Shown: positions 7,595 through 16,504, counted from the stretch's first letter. The stretch: DNA of 64,000 bases from Chryseobacterium sp. (GCF_008014695.1 NZ_VOXE01000001.1:496001-560000), one strand, 5' to 3'. Program-made: numbers and translations. Notes: generated from the letters alone by a model not told the origin.

Positions 7595-8196
7595 CGCCCT
7601 TTCTGCATGAAATTCTGCTCAAGCCCGCCCCTGAAATAACCAAAACTGAAACACCACCAGTCCCGGTAAAGACAGTTATTGAGGATAAACCGGAAGAAAC
7701 CGTGCTCCCAAAAGCTTCCCAGCCATTGTCGCGTGCAAAAATCCCGTCAAAATTCAGCATCAATGCAGTGCTGAACAAAAGAGAGGAAGCCGTTGCAGAG
7801 GAGAAAACAGACAATTCTGAAGAACACCTGCCTAAAAACCATTTCACGGAGACCGATCTGCAGACCGAATGGCAGAAATTCCTGGAGAAAATAAAGGAAA
7901 AAGATATCGTGATGTTCAGCGCCATTAACGGCTTCCGGCTTTCAAAAAAAGATGAGGACACCATCCTGATCGCCTATCCCTCAGAGTCGGCAAAAAGCGA
8001 ATTCACCAAGATACAGGCTGATTTTTTCAATCATTTCACACACAAGGTCAATCATTTCAGGATCAAAACCGATTTTGTCATCGATGTGGCACTCAAAAAA
8101 GAAATACTCACCAAACGTAAAATTTTCGATAAATTTGCTCAGATAAATCCGGTTCTCAAAGACCTGGATGACTTACTGAAGTTTGATTTTTCATAA
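7579..8196 (+). CDS. dnaX: DnaX tau tail in the -1 frame
   Basis: This frame is open from the A run and has no plausible start of its own before a CTG/ATG region at about 7700, so it is a continuation and not a separate gene. It adds about 205 residues, giving a tau of roughly 562. After a proline/lysine-rich linker (PEITKTETPPVPVKT) there is a compact domain from about 7850 that starts with LQTEWQKFLEKIKEKD, the usual flavobacterial DnaX C-terminal domain. In tau this part contacts the polymerase alpha subunit and the helicase. It ends at TAA 8194-8196, 22 bases before the next gene. Confidence 0.85.
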   Translation, partial: KFRILAPFLHEILLKPAPEITKTETPPVPVKTVIEDKPEETVLPKASQPLSRAKIPSKFSINAVLNKREEAVAEEKTDNSEEHLPKNHFTETDLQTEWQKFLEKIKEKDIVMFSAINGFRLSKKDEDTILIAYPSESAKSEFTKIQADFFNHFTHKVNHFRIKTDFVIDVALKKEILTKRKIFDKFAQINPVLKDLDDLLKFDFS

Positions 8197-8218
8197 TACT
8201 GAAAGCGGAAGAACGAAG

Positions 8219-9301
8219 ATGGAATTAAAAGATTTAAAAAGTACGTGGATCCACAGTTTTCCACAACCCCTAATCATCGCCGGCCCGTGCAGTGCTGAAA
8301 GCGAAGTGCAGATGCTGGAGACTGCCAGGAGAATGAAGGAATCGGGTGCAGACATTCCTGTTTTCCGTGCAGGAATCTGGAAACCGCGCACGAAACCGAA
8401 CGGTTTTGAAGGAGTAGGGACAATTGGTTTGGGCTGGCTGAAAAAAGTGAAGAAACAGTACGGTTTTAAGACCGCTATCGAGGTCGCCAATCTGCATCAT
8501 GTTACGGAAGCGCTGGAAGCCGATGTAGACATTTTGTGGATTGGTGCGCGCTCCACGGTGAATCCGTTTACCGTTCAGGAAATTGCAGAAGCTTTAAAAA
8601 ACACCGATAAAATTGTGCTGGTTAAAAATCCGGTAAACCCCGATCTTGCCTTGTGGATAGGCGCACTGGAAAGGCTTTTGGCACAGAACATCACCAACCT
8701 TGGGGTCATTCACCGCGGATTTTCAACCTACCAGAAAACAAAATACCGCAATATTCCGAACTGGCAGATGGCGCTGGACTTTAAAAACCAGTTTCCCAAT
8801 ATTCCGATGATCATTGATCCCTCACATATCTGTGGAAACCGCACCGGATTGGCCGGCATCGCACAGGAAGCCCTGAATATGGGATATGAAGGAATTATGA
8901 TCGAAACCCATCACGATCCGGATCAAGCGTGGAGCGACGCCTATCAGCAGATCACACCTGAAGTTTTGGCGGAACTCATCAGAAACCTGCAGATCCGAAA
9001 TACGGATATCTCCGAATTTGACGGGGAAATGGGCCGTCATCGGACCCTGATTTCCGACTTGGATTTTCAGCTGATTGAACTGCTTTCGCAGAGAATGAAG
9101 ATCTCCGAGAAAATAGGCGCTCTGAAAAAGAGCAACAACCTTGCGATTTTTCAGCCAGAACGCTGGAAAGTCATCACCGAATATGCCGCCCAGAAAGCAA
9201 CGGAGACGAATATGTCTCCTGAGTTTATCGAAAAAGTTTTTAAAGCCATTCACGAAGAATCCATCGAAGTGCAGAATAACGTCATGATAAAAAAAGATTA
9301 A
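8219..9301 (+). CDS. Bifunctional DAHP synthase / chorismate mutase
   Basis: This 360-residue enzyme has a type I-beta DAHP synthase domain (about 10-265) and an AroQ-type chorismate mutase domain at the C-terminus (about 280-350). It makes DAHP from PEP and erythrose-4-phosphate and converts chorismate to prephenate. Signatures are AGPCSAES near residue 25, FRAGIWKPRT near 50, IDPSHICGN near 205, and the mutase helix around ELLSQRMKISEKIGALKK. The order synthase-then-mutase is the Bacteroidota arrangement, reverse of Bacillus. The ATG at 8219 was chosen because an upstream TTG at 8183 lies inside dnaX. A purine stretch cggaagaacgaag precedes it. Confidence 0.93.
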   Translation: MELKDLKSTWIHSFPQPLIIAGPCSAESEVQMLETARRMKESGADIPVFRAGIWKPRTKPNGFEGVGTIGLGWLKKVKKQYGFKTAIEVANLHHVTEALEADVDILWIGARSTVNPFTVQEIAEALKNTDKIVLVKNPVNPDLALWIGALERLLAQNITNLGVIHRGFSTYQKTKYRNIPNWQMALDFKNQFPNIPMIIDPSHICGNRTGLAGIAQEALNMGYEGIMIETHHDPDQAWSDAYQQITPEVLAELIRNLQIRNTDISEFDGEMGRHRTLISDLDFQLIELLSQRMKISEKIGALKKSNNLAIFQPERWKVITEYAAQKATETNMSPEFIEKVFKAIHEESIEVQNNVMIKKD

Positions 9302-9303
9302 TT

Positions 9304-10230
9304 TTGAAAGGACGCATCACCAAATCTACAGGTAGCTGGTACCAGGTTCTGGATTCAGATAACGGTACGTTTTATGAAGCCCGGATCCGCGGAAAATTTA
9401 AACTCATTAAAACACGCCTCACCAATCCGCTCGCAGTGGGTGATTTGGTTGAATTTTCCCTCGAGCAGGACGATGTTGCCTGGATTACAAAGATTGAACC
9501 GAGGAAAAATTACCTGATCCGGAAATCGGTAAACCTCTCCAAAGAAGCACATATCATTGCCTCTAACATCGATCTGGCGTGTTTTATTTATACGCTGAAA
9601 CATCCCGAAACCTCCCTCGGTTTTCTAGACCGCTTTCTGGCCTGCTGCGAAGCGTACAACATCAAACCGCTGATTCTTTTCAATAAGATGGATGTCTTAA
9701 GCGAAGACGAAAAGGAAATTGTGGAAAATATTGAGGATCTTTATCACCACATCGGTTACGAAACACTGGAAATCTCTTCCTACTCCAAAATGAATCTCGA
9801 TACGCTTCAGGAAATGGTAAAAGATAAGATTTCGGTTTTTTTCGGACATTCCGGAAGTGGCAAATCTACCTTAGTCAATGCTTTTCAGCCGGATCTGAAT
9901 ATTAAGACCGCAGAAATTTCCGGTACTCATCTGAAGGGAAAACACACCACTACTTTTGCGCAGATGCATTTCTGGCATTTCGGCGGCAGCGTTATTGATA
10001 CGCCTGGTGTTCGCGAATTTGCCATGATTGATGTGACGAAAGAAGAAATTCAGCATTATTTCCCGGAGATTTTCCGGAAAAGAAAGGAATGCAAATTTCA
10101 CAACTGTCTGCACCTGAATGAACCCAAATGTGCAGTATTAGCAGCTATTGAAACAGGAGAGATCGAAGAAACACGGTATTCCACTTATCTCAAACTCATG
10201 GAGGAAGCAGAGGAAAATGCTGAAAATTAA
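9304..10230 (+). CDS. rsgA: Ribosome small-subunit maturation GTPase RsgA
   Basis: This 308-residue circularly permuted GTPase has an N-terminal OB fold (about 1-65), then G4 as NKMD, then G1 GHSGSGKST and G3 DTPGVREFA. A C-terminal zinc knuckle with Cys/His follows (CKFHNCLHLNEPKC). RsgA checks 30S subunit maturation and its GTPase is stimulated by the ribosome. The start is TTG at 9304, two bases after the aroF stop. The protein begins KGRITKSTGSWYQV, as RsgA proteins normally do, and no ATG fits. It is likely co-transcribed with the DAHP synthase gene. Confidence 0.94.
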   Translation: MKGRITKSTGSWYQVLDSDNGTFYEARIRGKFKLIKTRLTNPLAVGDLVEFSLEQDDVAWITKIEPRKNYLIRKSVNLSKEAHIIASNIDLACFIYTLKHPETSLGFLDRFLACCEAYNIKPLILFNKMDVLSEDEKEIVENIEDLYHHIGYETLEISSYSKMNLDTLQEMVKDKISVFFGHSGSGKSTLVNAFQPDLNIKTAEISGTHLKGKHTTTFAQMHFWHFGGSVIDTPGVREFAMIDVTKEEIQHYFPEIFRKRKECKFHNCLHLNEPKCAVLAAIETGEIEETRYSTYLKLMEEAEENAEN

Positions 10231-10233
10231 AAA

Positions 10234-10251
10234 ACCCAGCCGAAGCTGGGT
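10234..10251 (-). terminator. Hairpin after rsgA
   Basis: ACCCAGC (10234-10240) and GCTGGGT (10245-10251) form a perfect 7-bp stem with a four-base loop. On the plus strand no T run follows. On the minus strand the loop is TTCG and a T run follows, so as a terminator it points away from rsgA. It may instead protect the rsgA transcript end. Confidence 0.4.
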
Positions 10252-10371
10252 AAAAACTAATAACCATGAAAACTCAAATTAAACATGAGAATCATAACAT
10301 TGGTTGCAACATCTGTGCCAAAACCAAATTGATGGAACTTTATTTTTTATGGACAGGTCAAAAACATTTTG

Positions 10372-10379
10372 TACTTTTG
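10372..10379 (+). promoter_or_regulatory. -7 box of ndk
   Basis: TACTTTTG fits TAnnTTTG and is followed by C, as is common. It gives a leader of about 19 bases. The 140-base stretch before it (10252-10371) holds only a 43-codon open frame described in the findings. Confidence 0.65.
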
Positions 10380-10401
10380 CGCCATCAAAAAAGATGAATA
10401 T

Positions 10402-10821
10402 ATGTCAGGTAAAATTACATTCACCATGATCAAACCGGATGCTGTTGCAGATGGTCACATTGGTGCTATTTTAGGAAAAATCTCCGAAGCAGGTTTTAAA
10501 ATCAAAGCCATGAAATTGACTCAGCTCACCATTGCCGATGCTCAGAAATTTTATGAAGTTCACGCTGAAAGACCTTTTTACGGGGAATTGGTTGATTTCA
10601 TGAGTTCAGGACCAATCGTTGCAGCGGTTCTGGAAAAAGACAATGCAATTGAAGAATTCAGAACGCTGATCGGGGCTACAAATCCTGCAGATGCTGCTGA
10701 AGGAACCATTCGGAAAATGTTTGCAAGAAGCATTGGTGAAAACGCTGTTCACGGATCTGATTCCGATGAAAACGCTTTAATTGAGGCAAATTTTCATTTT
10801 GCCGGAAGAGAAATTTTCTAA
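10402..10821 (+). CDS. ndk: Nucleoside diphosphate kinase
   Basis: This 139-residue protein is the usual NDK length. It transfers the gamma phosphate between nucleoside triphosphates and diphosphates through a phosphohistidine, here the His in NAVHGSDS. Other signatures are [11 protein letters not shown] at the start, [16 protein letters not shown] in the middle and ANPADA-like [11 protein letters not shown]. The start ATG at 10402 was chosen over an upstream one at about 10369 because the latter lies in the promoter. A terminator at 10838 closes it as a single-gene unit. Confidence 0.96.
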   Translation: MSGKITFTMIKPDAVADGHIGAILGKISEAGFKIKAMKLTQLTIADAQKFYEVHAERPFYGELVDFMSSGPIVAAVLEKDNAIEEFRTLIGATNPADAAEGTIRKMFARSIGENAVHGSDSDENALIEANFHFAGREIF

Positions 10822-10837
10822 TTTCCTGCCGAACAGA

Positions 10838-10868
10838 TAAAAAGTCCCGGAAATTCCGGGACTTTTTT
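10838..10868. terminator. Bidirectional terminator between ndk and rpe
   Basis: AAAAAGTCCCGG pairs with CCGGGACTTTTT around a short AT loop, with T runs on both strands. It serves ndk (plus) and rpe (minus). Confidence 0.88.
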
Positions 10869-10893
10869 GCTTCACCAATTGTGTTCAAACATT

Positions 10894-11544
10894 TTATATT
10901 TTCAGCAGTTCGATCGTCCGCTCCGGACTCTCAGAAGAGAAAACAGCATTGCCCGCAACCAGGACATCAGCGCCGGCTTCGAAAAGTTTCGCGGCGTTGT
11001 CCAGATTTACACCGCCGTCAATCTGGATCAGTGCAGTGGAATTGTTGGAAACGATGAGATCTTTGGTTTCTGCGATTTTTTTGTAAGTATTTTCAATAAA
11101 CTTCTGTCCGCCAAATCCGGGATTCACGCTCATCAGCAGCACAAGGTCCACATCGGCAATAATGTCTTCCAGCATGAGAACTGGCGTGGCAGGATTCAGG
11201 ACAACGCCGGCTTTCGCGCCTTTGTCCTGGATCAGGTTAATGACACGGTGGAGGTGGGTGCAGGCTTCATAGTGCACCGAAATCAGGTCTGCACCCATAC
11301 TGATGAATTCTTCCACATATTTTTCAGGTTCCACGATCATGAGGTGAACATCTACAAATTTTCTGGCATGCTGGTGAACGGTTTTCATCACCGGAAATCC
11401 GAAGGAGATATTCGGGACAAAGCGTCCGTCCATCACATCAATATGAAGCCAGTCGGCCTGTGAACGGTTGAGCATTTCGATATCCCTTTCCAGATTTCCG
11501 AAATCTGCGGAAAGTAGGGAGGGAGCGATAAGTTTTGTTTTCAT
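10894..11544 (-). CDS. rpe: Ribulose-phosphate 3-epimerase
   Basis: This 216-residue TIM barrel interconverts ribulose-5-phosphate and xylulose-5-phosphate in the pentose phosphate pathway. Metal and catalytic motifs are visible: HIDVMDG near residue 34, DVHLMI near 65, MSVNPGFGGQ near 138 and IDGGV near 174. It lies 36 bases downstream of the M42 peptidase gene on the same strand. The gap reads, on the minus strand, as an A/G-rich stretch similar to the spacer repeats elsewhere. Confidence 0.95.
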   Translation of the reverse strand: MKTKLIAPSLLSADFGNLERDIEMLNRSQADWLHIDVMDGRFVPNISFGFPVMKTVHQHARKFVDVHLMIVEPEKYVEEFISMGADLISVHYEACTHLHRVINLIQDKGAKAGVVLNPATPVLMLEDIIADVDLVLLMSVNPGFGGQKFIENTYKKIAETKDLIVSNNSTALIQIDGGVNLDNAAKLFEAGADVLVAGNAVFSSESPERTIELLKI

Positions 11545-11580
11545 TTTTACTCTTTTATACTTTTACTTTTTTCCCAGGAT

Positions 11581-12657
11581 TTAATGGTATTTCAGATTCA
11601 TATCCGGTTTAATTTTCAGCAGCGTTTCATAAATCAGCTGAATGACATTGGCCACGTCTTCTTTTGAAACCATTTCTACGGTAGTATGCATATACCTTAA
11701 CGGAAGTGAAATCAATGCGGAAGGCACTCCGCCGTTGGAATGTGCGAAAACATCCGTATCGGTTCCTGTAGCACGGCTTGCTGCCGCTCTCTGGAAAGGG
11801 ATCTTTTTTGCTTTTGCCGTCTCCACGATAAGTTCGCGGATGGTGTGATGCACACTCGGTGCAAAGAAAATGACCGGACCGTCACAACATTTCTGGTCGC
11901 CTTCTTTTTTCTTTTCGATCATTGGGGTGGTGGTGTCGTGCGTGACATCGGTAATGATGGCAATATTCGGCTTGATGGTATCAGCAATCATATCGGCACC
12001 ATAAAGCCCGACTTCTTCCTGAACCGAATTGGTAATGTACAGGCCGAACGGAAGTTTCTTTTTATTTTCTTTTAAAAGTCTTGCGACTTCGGCAATCATA
12101 AAACCGCCGATGCGGTTGTCGAGCGCCCTGCAGACGAAATAACGGTCGTTGAGTTCAAAAAACGGGTCCGGATAAGTGATCATACATCCTACAAAAATTC
12201 CCAGTGCTTCCACTTCTTCTTTCGTGGTAGCGCCACAGTCGATAAATATATTTTCAAGTTTCGGAACGGGCTCATCGGAATTTACGCCTCTTGTATGAAT
12301 CGCAGGCCACCCAAAAACGCCTTTTACAACGCCTTTCTCCCCGTGAATGTGCACGATCTTTGAGGGAGCGATCATCTGGTCGGACCCGCCATTTCTGATG
12401 ACATAAATCAAACCTTCGGCGGTGATGTAGTTCACATACCAGGAAATCTCATCAGCATGTGCTTCAATGACCACTTTAAACTCAGCGTCGGGATTAATGA
12501 TGCCGTAGCAGGTTCCGTAATGATCGAATTCTACCTGATCTACATAGTTTTTAACATAATTCATCCAGATTTTCTGGCCTGCATGTTCGTAACCTGTTGG
12601 CGAGGCGGTATTTAAATATTCTTCTAAAAATTTTATGGATTTTTTTTCTAATTTCAT
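11581..12657 (-). CDS. M42-family metallo-aminopeptidase
   Basis: This 358-residue enzyme belongs to the M42 family (glutamyl aminopeptidase / TET-like), cytosolic peptidases with two metals. Likely ligands are His in VIEAHADEI (near 66), Asp in CRALDNRIGG, Glu pair in SVQEEVGLYG and the late His-His in PSVHHTIREL. An inserted beta domain typical of M42 occupies roughly residues 75-165. No signal peptide is present. It is transcribed away from the DUF4294 gene across a 54-base gap and probably with rpe. Confidence 0.9.
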   Translation of the reverse strand: MKLEKKSIKFLEEYLNTASPTGYEHAGQKIWMNYVKNYVDQVEFDHYGTCYGIINPDAEFKVVIEAHADEISWYVNYITAEGLIYVIRNGGSDQMIAPSKIVHIHGEKGVVKGVFGWPAIHTRGVNSDEPVPKLENIFIDCGATTKEEVEALGIFVGCMITYPDPFFELNDRYFVCRALDNRIGGFMIAEVARLLKENKKKLPFGLYITNSVQEEVGLYGADMIADTIKPNIAIITDVTHDTTTPMIEKKKEGDQKCCDGPVIFFAPSVHHTIRELIVETAKAKKIPFQRAAASRATGTDTDVFAHSNGGVPSALISLPLRYMHTTVEMVSKEDVANVIQLIYETLLKIKPDMNLKYH

Positions 12658-12711
12658 TATAAAAGGAATGATTTTTGACGTTTTTATCGGATTTTAACGA
12701 AGGTAAAAGTA

Positions 12712-13413
12712 ATGAAATTTAACAAAGTATCCATAATATTCTTTCTGTTTTTAGGCTTCCTTTTTCACGCACAGGATACGATTTCGGTGAAATCGCTCAG
12801 TCAGTATCCCCCTGAATTGATCAAAACCGACGAATACGGAAACAAGTATTATTACGACGAAGCACAGAAAGCAAAAATATATGAAATAAACGGCGAAATG
12901 GTAGTGATAATGGACCAACTCGTCCTCCTCAACAAACCCCGATTCAACAACCAACTCGACCGGAACTATTATTATTTCCTCAACAAAAAACTTTACCGCG
13001 TTTATCCTCTTTTTGTAAAGGCTTTGGAGCAATATACAGCTATGCAGGTGCAATTGGCTAAACTGGACAGGAACTCGCAGAGGAATTTTACAAAAGAGCA
13101 GCAGAAAATCCTGGCTGACCAGTACGAAGCGCAACTACGGGATTTAACGACTACCGAAGGGCAGATTTTTGCAAAACTCATGAACCGGGCGACCGGAAAA
13201 ACCGTTTTCGTCATCATCAAAGAACTGCGCGGCGGCTGGAGCGCTTTCTGGTGGAATGTGAAAGGGAATATTGCCAATGTAGATATAAAAATTCCTTATG
13301 ATCCCCATGTAAACCGTACGGATGAATATCTGGAATCACTGCTGCAGAGCAACTGGAACGCAGGTTATCTGCAACCATACCCTGGCTATATGACTTTTAA
13401 AATTAAAAAATAA
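12712..13413 (+). CDS. DUF4294 exported protein
   Basis: This 233-residue protein has a signal peptide (hydrophobic to about residue 20, cleavage near FHAQ). I recognise the DUF4294 pattern of Bacteroidota, including the YYDEAQKAK region, a central LNRNYYYFLNKKLYRVYPLF-like segment near residue 85 and RGGWSAFWW near residue 173. Its function is unknown. The strand partner downstream is the S1/P1 nuclease gene, which starts directly after its stop, so they form an operon. DUF4294 genes beside an M42 peptidase gene are common in flavobacteria as I recall them. Confidence 0.8.
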   Translation: MKFNKVSIIFFLFLGFLFHAQDTISVKSLSQYPPELIKTDEYGNKYYYDEAQKAKIYEINGEMVVIMDQLVLLNKPRFNNQLDRNYYYFLNKKLYRVYPLFVKALEQYTAMQVQLAKLDRNSQRNFTKEQQKILADQYEAQLRDLTTTEGQIFAKLMNRATGKTVFVIIKELRGGWSAFWWNVKGNIANVDIKIPYDPHVNRTDEYLESLLQSNWNAGYLQPYPGYMTFKIKK

Positions 13414-14205
13414 ATGAACAAAATCCTTTCAAACACCATCATTCTCCTTTTTTTACTGACTTTCAATTTTGGATATTCGTGGGGAACAATAGGCCACCGC
13501 GTCGTTGCAGAAATCGCACAGAATCACCTCTCCGCCAAAGCAAAAAGAAATCTGAAAAAAATGATTGGGGATCAGAAACTGGCGTACTGGGCGAACTGGC
13601 CGGATAATATTAAATCTGATACTACAGGGGTTTGGAAGGCAACCGACAAATGGCATTATGTCAACATCAATCCACAGCCGAATTTCAAAATGTTTTCAGA
13701 CAGCCTGCGTGCGCAGCAGGCTCCCAATCTTTATACCCAGATTAAAGCCCTGTCTGAGCAGATCAAAAACAAAAACACTCCAAAACAGGATCGGGAAGTT
13801 GCGCTGCGTTTTCTGATTCATCTGATGGGCGATGCCGCACAGCCGCTACATGTTGGGAAAGCAAAGGATTTGGGTGGAAACAGGATTAAACTGAAGTTTT
13901 TTGGGGACAATACCAATCTGCATTCGCTTTGGGATTCCAAACTGGTCGATTTCCAGAACTACAGTTTTACGGAATTTGCTCAGGTGTTGGATGTGAAATC
14001 TGAAGATGAAGTGAAAAGCATTCAGGCCGGAACGCTGGAAGAATGGCTTTACGACAGTCAGAAAATTGCCAATAAGATTTATTTCAATTCCGTTCCTGAA
14101 GCTTCATACGCCTACGATTACAATTATAAATTCGAACCGGTACTTGAGCGTCAGCTGTTGTATGGCGGTTTAAGACTGGCGAAAATTCTGAATGAGATTT
14201 TATAG
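13414..14205 (+). CDS. S1/P1-type zinc nuclease
   Basis: This 263-residue secreted protein belongs to the S1/P1 nuclease family, which cleaves single-stranded nucleic acids with three zinc ions. Cleavage after residue 22 would leave Trp23 as the N-terminus, and in this family the terminal amino group and Trp bind zinc. Further ligands are His28 (GHR), Asp in WPDN, His in KWHYVN, and His and Asp in FLIHLMGDAAQPLHVG. A later His and Asp are in LHSLWDSKL. It starts with no gap after DUF4294 and its last six bases overlap the convergent Nudix gene. Confidence 0.92.
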   Translation: MNKILSNTIILLFLLTFNFGYSWGTIGHRVVAEIAQNHLSAKAKRNLKKMIGDQKLAYWANWPDNIKSDTTGVWKATDKWHYVNINPQPNFKMFSDSLRAQQAPNLYTQIKALSEQIKNKNTPKQDREVALRFLIHLMGDAAQPLHVGKAKDLGGNRIKLKFFGDNTNLHSLWDSKLVDFQNYSFTEFAQVLDVKSEDEVKSIQAGTLEEWLYDSQKIANKIYFNSVPEASYAYDYNYKFEPVLERQLLYGGLRLAKILNEIL

Positions 14206-14616
14206 AAAACGTTCTTTCAGTTTTTCAAAAGCAATCTGATCAATCGGCAAGGGAAAAGGATTTTCCTCCGAATCGATGGAAATCCATTCCGTTCTTTCGA
14301 TGCACGGATCTAAAATAAGAAATTCATTTTCATCAATAATTTCGGCGGTAAAATAAACGGTCAGAAGCTGTTCATTTTCCCGGAATCTGGACACCTGAAA
14401 ATTTTCCTGGGTATATAAATGATCCAGGATTTTTATTTTTACATTCAGTTCTTCCTCAAATTCGCGGTGCAGGCAGTCATGGATTCCTTCGCCAAATTCC
14501 AGACCACCACCCGGAAATTTCATCAGCGGTTCTCCGGCATATTCTTCAAAAAGGGTGAGGACTTTGCGGTCTTTTAAAACACAGGCATAGATCCGGACAT
14601 TCAGTTTATCGATCAT
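14200..14616 (-). CDS. Nudix hydrolase
   Basis: This 138-residue protein is a single Nudix domain. The Nudix box is present with its catalytic glutamates: GGGLEFGEGI then HREFEEELNV (about residues 36-60), the only deviation being Asn where Gly is usual. Nudix enzymes cleave nucleoside diphosphates linked to another moiety; the substrate cannot be told. It overlaps the nuclease gene tail to tail by six bases and lies 38 bases downstream of mnmD on the same strand. Confidence 0.88.
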   Translation of the reverse strand: MIDKLNVRIYACVLKDRKVLTLFEEYAGEPLMKFPGGGLEFGEGIHDCLHREFEEELNVKIKILDHLYTQENFQVSRFRENEQLLTVYFTAEIIDENEFLILDPCIERTEWISIDSEENPFPLPIDQIAFEKLKERFL

Positions 14617-14654
14617 TGTAGTATGTTAATCATTGCTAAGATAAAAAAACCAAA

Positions 14655-15329
14655 TTACTTTTTTACGGCGTTGATCATTTCTCTTTTCCCGGGAGGTCCG
14701 GGCTTTTTCTGCACGTCAAAATCGAGGGCTTCTAAAATCCTCCGGACACTTCCTTTCGAGGAATAGGTGGTCAATAAACCATGTTTCTTCATCTTTTCGG
14801 ATACCATTTCGAAAAGAGGTTTTTCCCACAGATCGGGCTGAACCCGGGCTCCAAAGCAGTCGAAATACACCAGATCAATTGGCGGGAGCTGAAGGTTTTC
14901 AAGCTCGAAAAAATCACATTTTATTTTAGTAAGGTTAAAACCGGAAATAATTTCTACCGGAACCTCCCATTCCGCAGCGTGAATATGACGGTAAATATCC
15001 ACCGTCTGAGTACTTCCAAATAGGCGCTCATAACCCAATTCTGATATTTCATAATCATTTATGGGATATTTCTCCAGTGAAAAGTAATTAATTTTATGAT
15101 ATTTATCAGTTTTTAAAAACTCATTAATAGTCACCAAAACATTCAGACCTGTTCCAAAACCGAGTTCTAAAATATTAATTTCACAATTTTTAATTAATAT
15201 CAATCCATTATCAATAAAGACATGTAAAGCTTCCTGCAGGGCACCATGATGGGAGTGATAACTTTCATTTAAATCATTGATAAATAACGTTTTACTACCG
15301 TCATTCGTTATTTTAATTTCTCTTTTCAC
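14655..15329 (-). CDS. mnmD: tRNA U34 mnm5s2U methyltransferase MnmD
   Basis: This 224-residue SAM methyltransferase is a stand-alone MnmD, the methylating half of MnmC that completes mnm5s2U at the wobble position of some tRNAs. Visible motifs are ILELGFGTGLNVL (SAM loop, about residues 53-65), DLVYFDCFGAR (active-site acid) and the late SSKGSVRRILEALDF. A TTG at 15344 would add five residues, but it falls inside the -7 box. I chose the GTG at 15329 because relatives begin with MKREI. The N-terminal oxidoreductase half of MnmC is absent. Confidence 0.87.
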   Translation of the reverse strand: MKREIKITNDGSKTLFINDLNESYHSHHGALQEALHVFIDNGLILIKNCEINILELGFGTGLNVLVTINEFLKTDKYHKINYFSLEKYPINDYEISELGYERLFGSTQTVDIYRHIHAAEWEVPVEIISGFNLTKIKCDFFELENLQLPPIDLVYFDCFGARVQPDLWEKPLFEMVSEKMKKHGLLTTYSSKGSVRRILEALDFDVQKKPGPPGKREMINAVKK

Positions 15330-15341
15330 GCTATTTTTGTC

Positions 15342-15349
15342 CAAATTTA
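15342..15349 (-). promoter_or_regulatory. -7 box of mnmD
   Basis: On the minus strand TAAATTTG spans 15349 to 15342. It overlaps the TTG that could serve as an upstream start and so favours the GTG at 15329, with a leader of about nine bases. Confidence 0.5.
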
Positions 15350-15380
15350 ATCTAAAATTTTTATATTTAAAAAATTATAT

Positions 15381-15388
15381 TAAATTTG
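15381..15388 (+). promoter_or_regulatory. -7 box of ilvE
   Basis: TAAATTTG fits TAnnTTTG and lies 25 bases before the ATG. It faces the mnmD promoter 32 bases away. Confidence 0.55.
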
Positions 15389-15413
15389 TAGAACATCATA
15401 AAAATTTTTAAAA

Positions 15414-16487
15414 ATGATAATTCAAAAATCAGAAAACCCCAGAATTTCCAGTTTCGATCCGAATAACTTTTCATTTGGAAATACCTTCATTGATCACATG
15501 GTCATCTGTGAATTTGAAGACGGGAAATGGGGAGAGGTAAAGTTGGTACCATACGGTCCGCTTCCGTTTTCGCCTGCGATGATGGGTGTGAACTATGGTC
15601 AGGCATGTTTTGAGGGAATGAAGGCTTATAAAGATAAAGACGGTGAAGTTTTTCTGTTCAGACCTGAAAAAAACTTTGAGCGAATTAACAAATCCGCAGC
15701 ACGTCTTGCCATACCGGAAATTACAAGGGAAATGTTTATCGACGGCCTGAAAGCTTTGGTGAACCTGGACAGAGCCTGGATTCCGCAAGGGGAAGGCATG
15801 TCTTTATATATCCGTCCGCTTATTTTTGCCACGGAAGAAGCGCTTAAAGCAAAGATTTCGAGCAAATATATGTTTGCCATCGTGGCTACTCCGGCGAAAA
15901 GTTATTATACAGAGCCGGTTTCTGTTAAGATTTCTGATTTTTACTCACGAGCGGCGAGCGGCGGAGTGGGATCTGCCAAAGCAGCCGGAAACTATGCTGC
16001 TTCTTTTTACCCTACGCAGCTGGCAAACGAAGAGGGTTACGAACAGATTATCTGGACCGATGATGCCACTCACGAATATTTCGAGGAAAGCGGAACGATG
16101 AATGTTTTTGTAAGAATCAACGATACGATCTATACGCCTCCGACTTCAGAAAAAATCCTCGACGGGATTACCAGAGACAGTTTTATTCAGCTTGCCAAAA
16201 AACGCGGTATTGAATTAAAAGTGGAGCCGGTTTCAGTAAAACAAGTTGTGGAAGCCCATAAAGACGGAAGTCTGAAAGAAGTTTGGGGAGTAGGTACAGC
16301 CGTTGTAACGAGTGTTTTTAAAGCACTGGGTTACAAAGGAGAGAAGCTGCAGCTTCCGCTTTTATCACTTGAAGAAAGTTTTGCACTTTCACTTCAGAAA
16401 GATCTGGTTGATATCCAGACCAACAATGCAGAAGACACTTTCGGTTGGAGAGTTTTGGTTAAAAATGAAATCCTGGAAACAGTTTAA
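15414..16487 (+). CDS. ilvE: Branched-chain amino acid aminotransferase
   Basis: This 357-residue fold type IV PLP enzyme interconverts leucine, isoleucine and valine with their 2-oxo acids. Lys189 in GSAKAAGNYAAS binds PLP. YGQACFEGMKAYK near residue 61 and EESGTMNVF near 223 are typical of the longer branched-chain aminotransferase class. It is transcribed alone from the promoter at 15381 and ends at a strong terminator. Confidence 0.95.
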   Translation: MIIQKSENPRISSFDPNNFSFGNTFIDHMVICEFEDGKWGEVKLVPYGPLPFSPAMMGVNYGQACFEGMKAYKDKDGEVFLFRPEKNFERINKSAARLAIPEITREMFIDGLKALVNLDRAWIPQGEGMSLYIRPLIFATEEALKAKISSKYMFAIVATPAKSYYTEPVSVKISDFYSRAASGGVGSAKAAGNYAASFYPTQLANEEGYEQIIWTDDATHEYFEESGTMNVFVRINDTIYTPPTSEKILDGITRDSFIQLAKKRGIELKVEPVSVKQVVEAHKDGSLKEVWGVGTAVVTSVFKALGYKGEKLQLPLLSLEESFALSLQKDLVDIQTNNAEDTFGWRVLVKNEILETV

Positions 16488-16504
16488 AACCATTTAAAAT
16501 ATTG

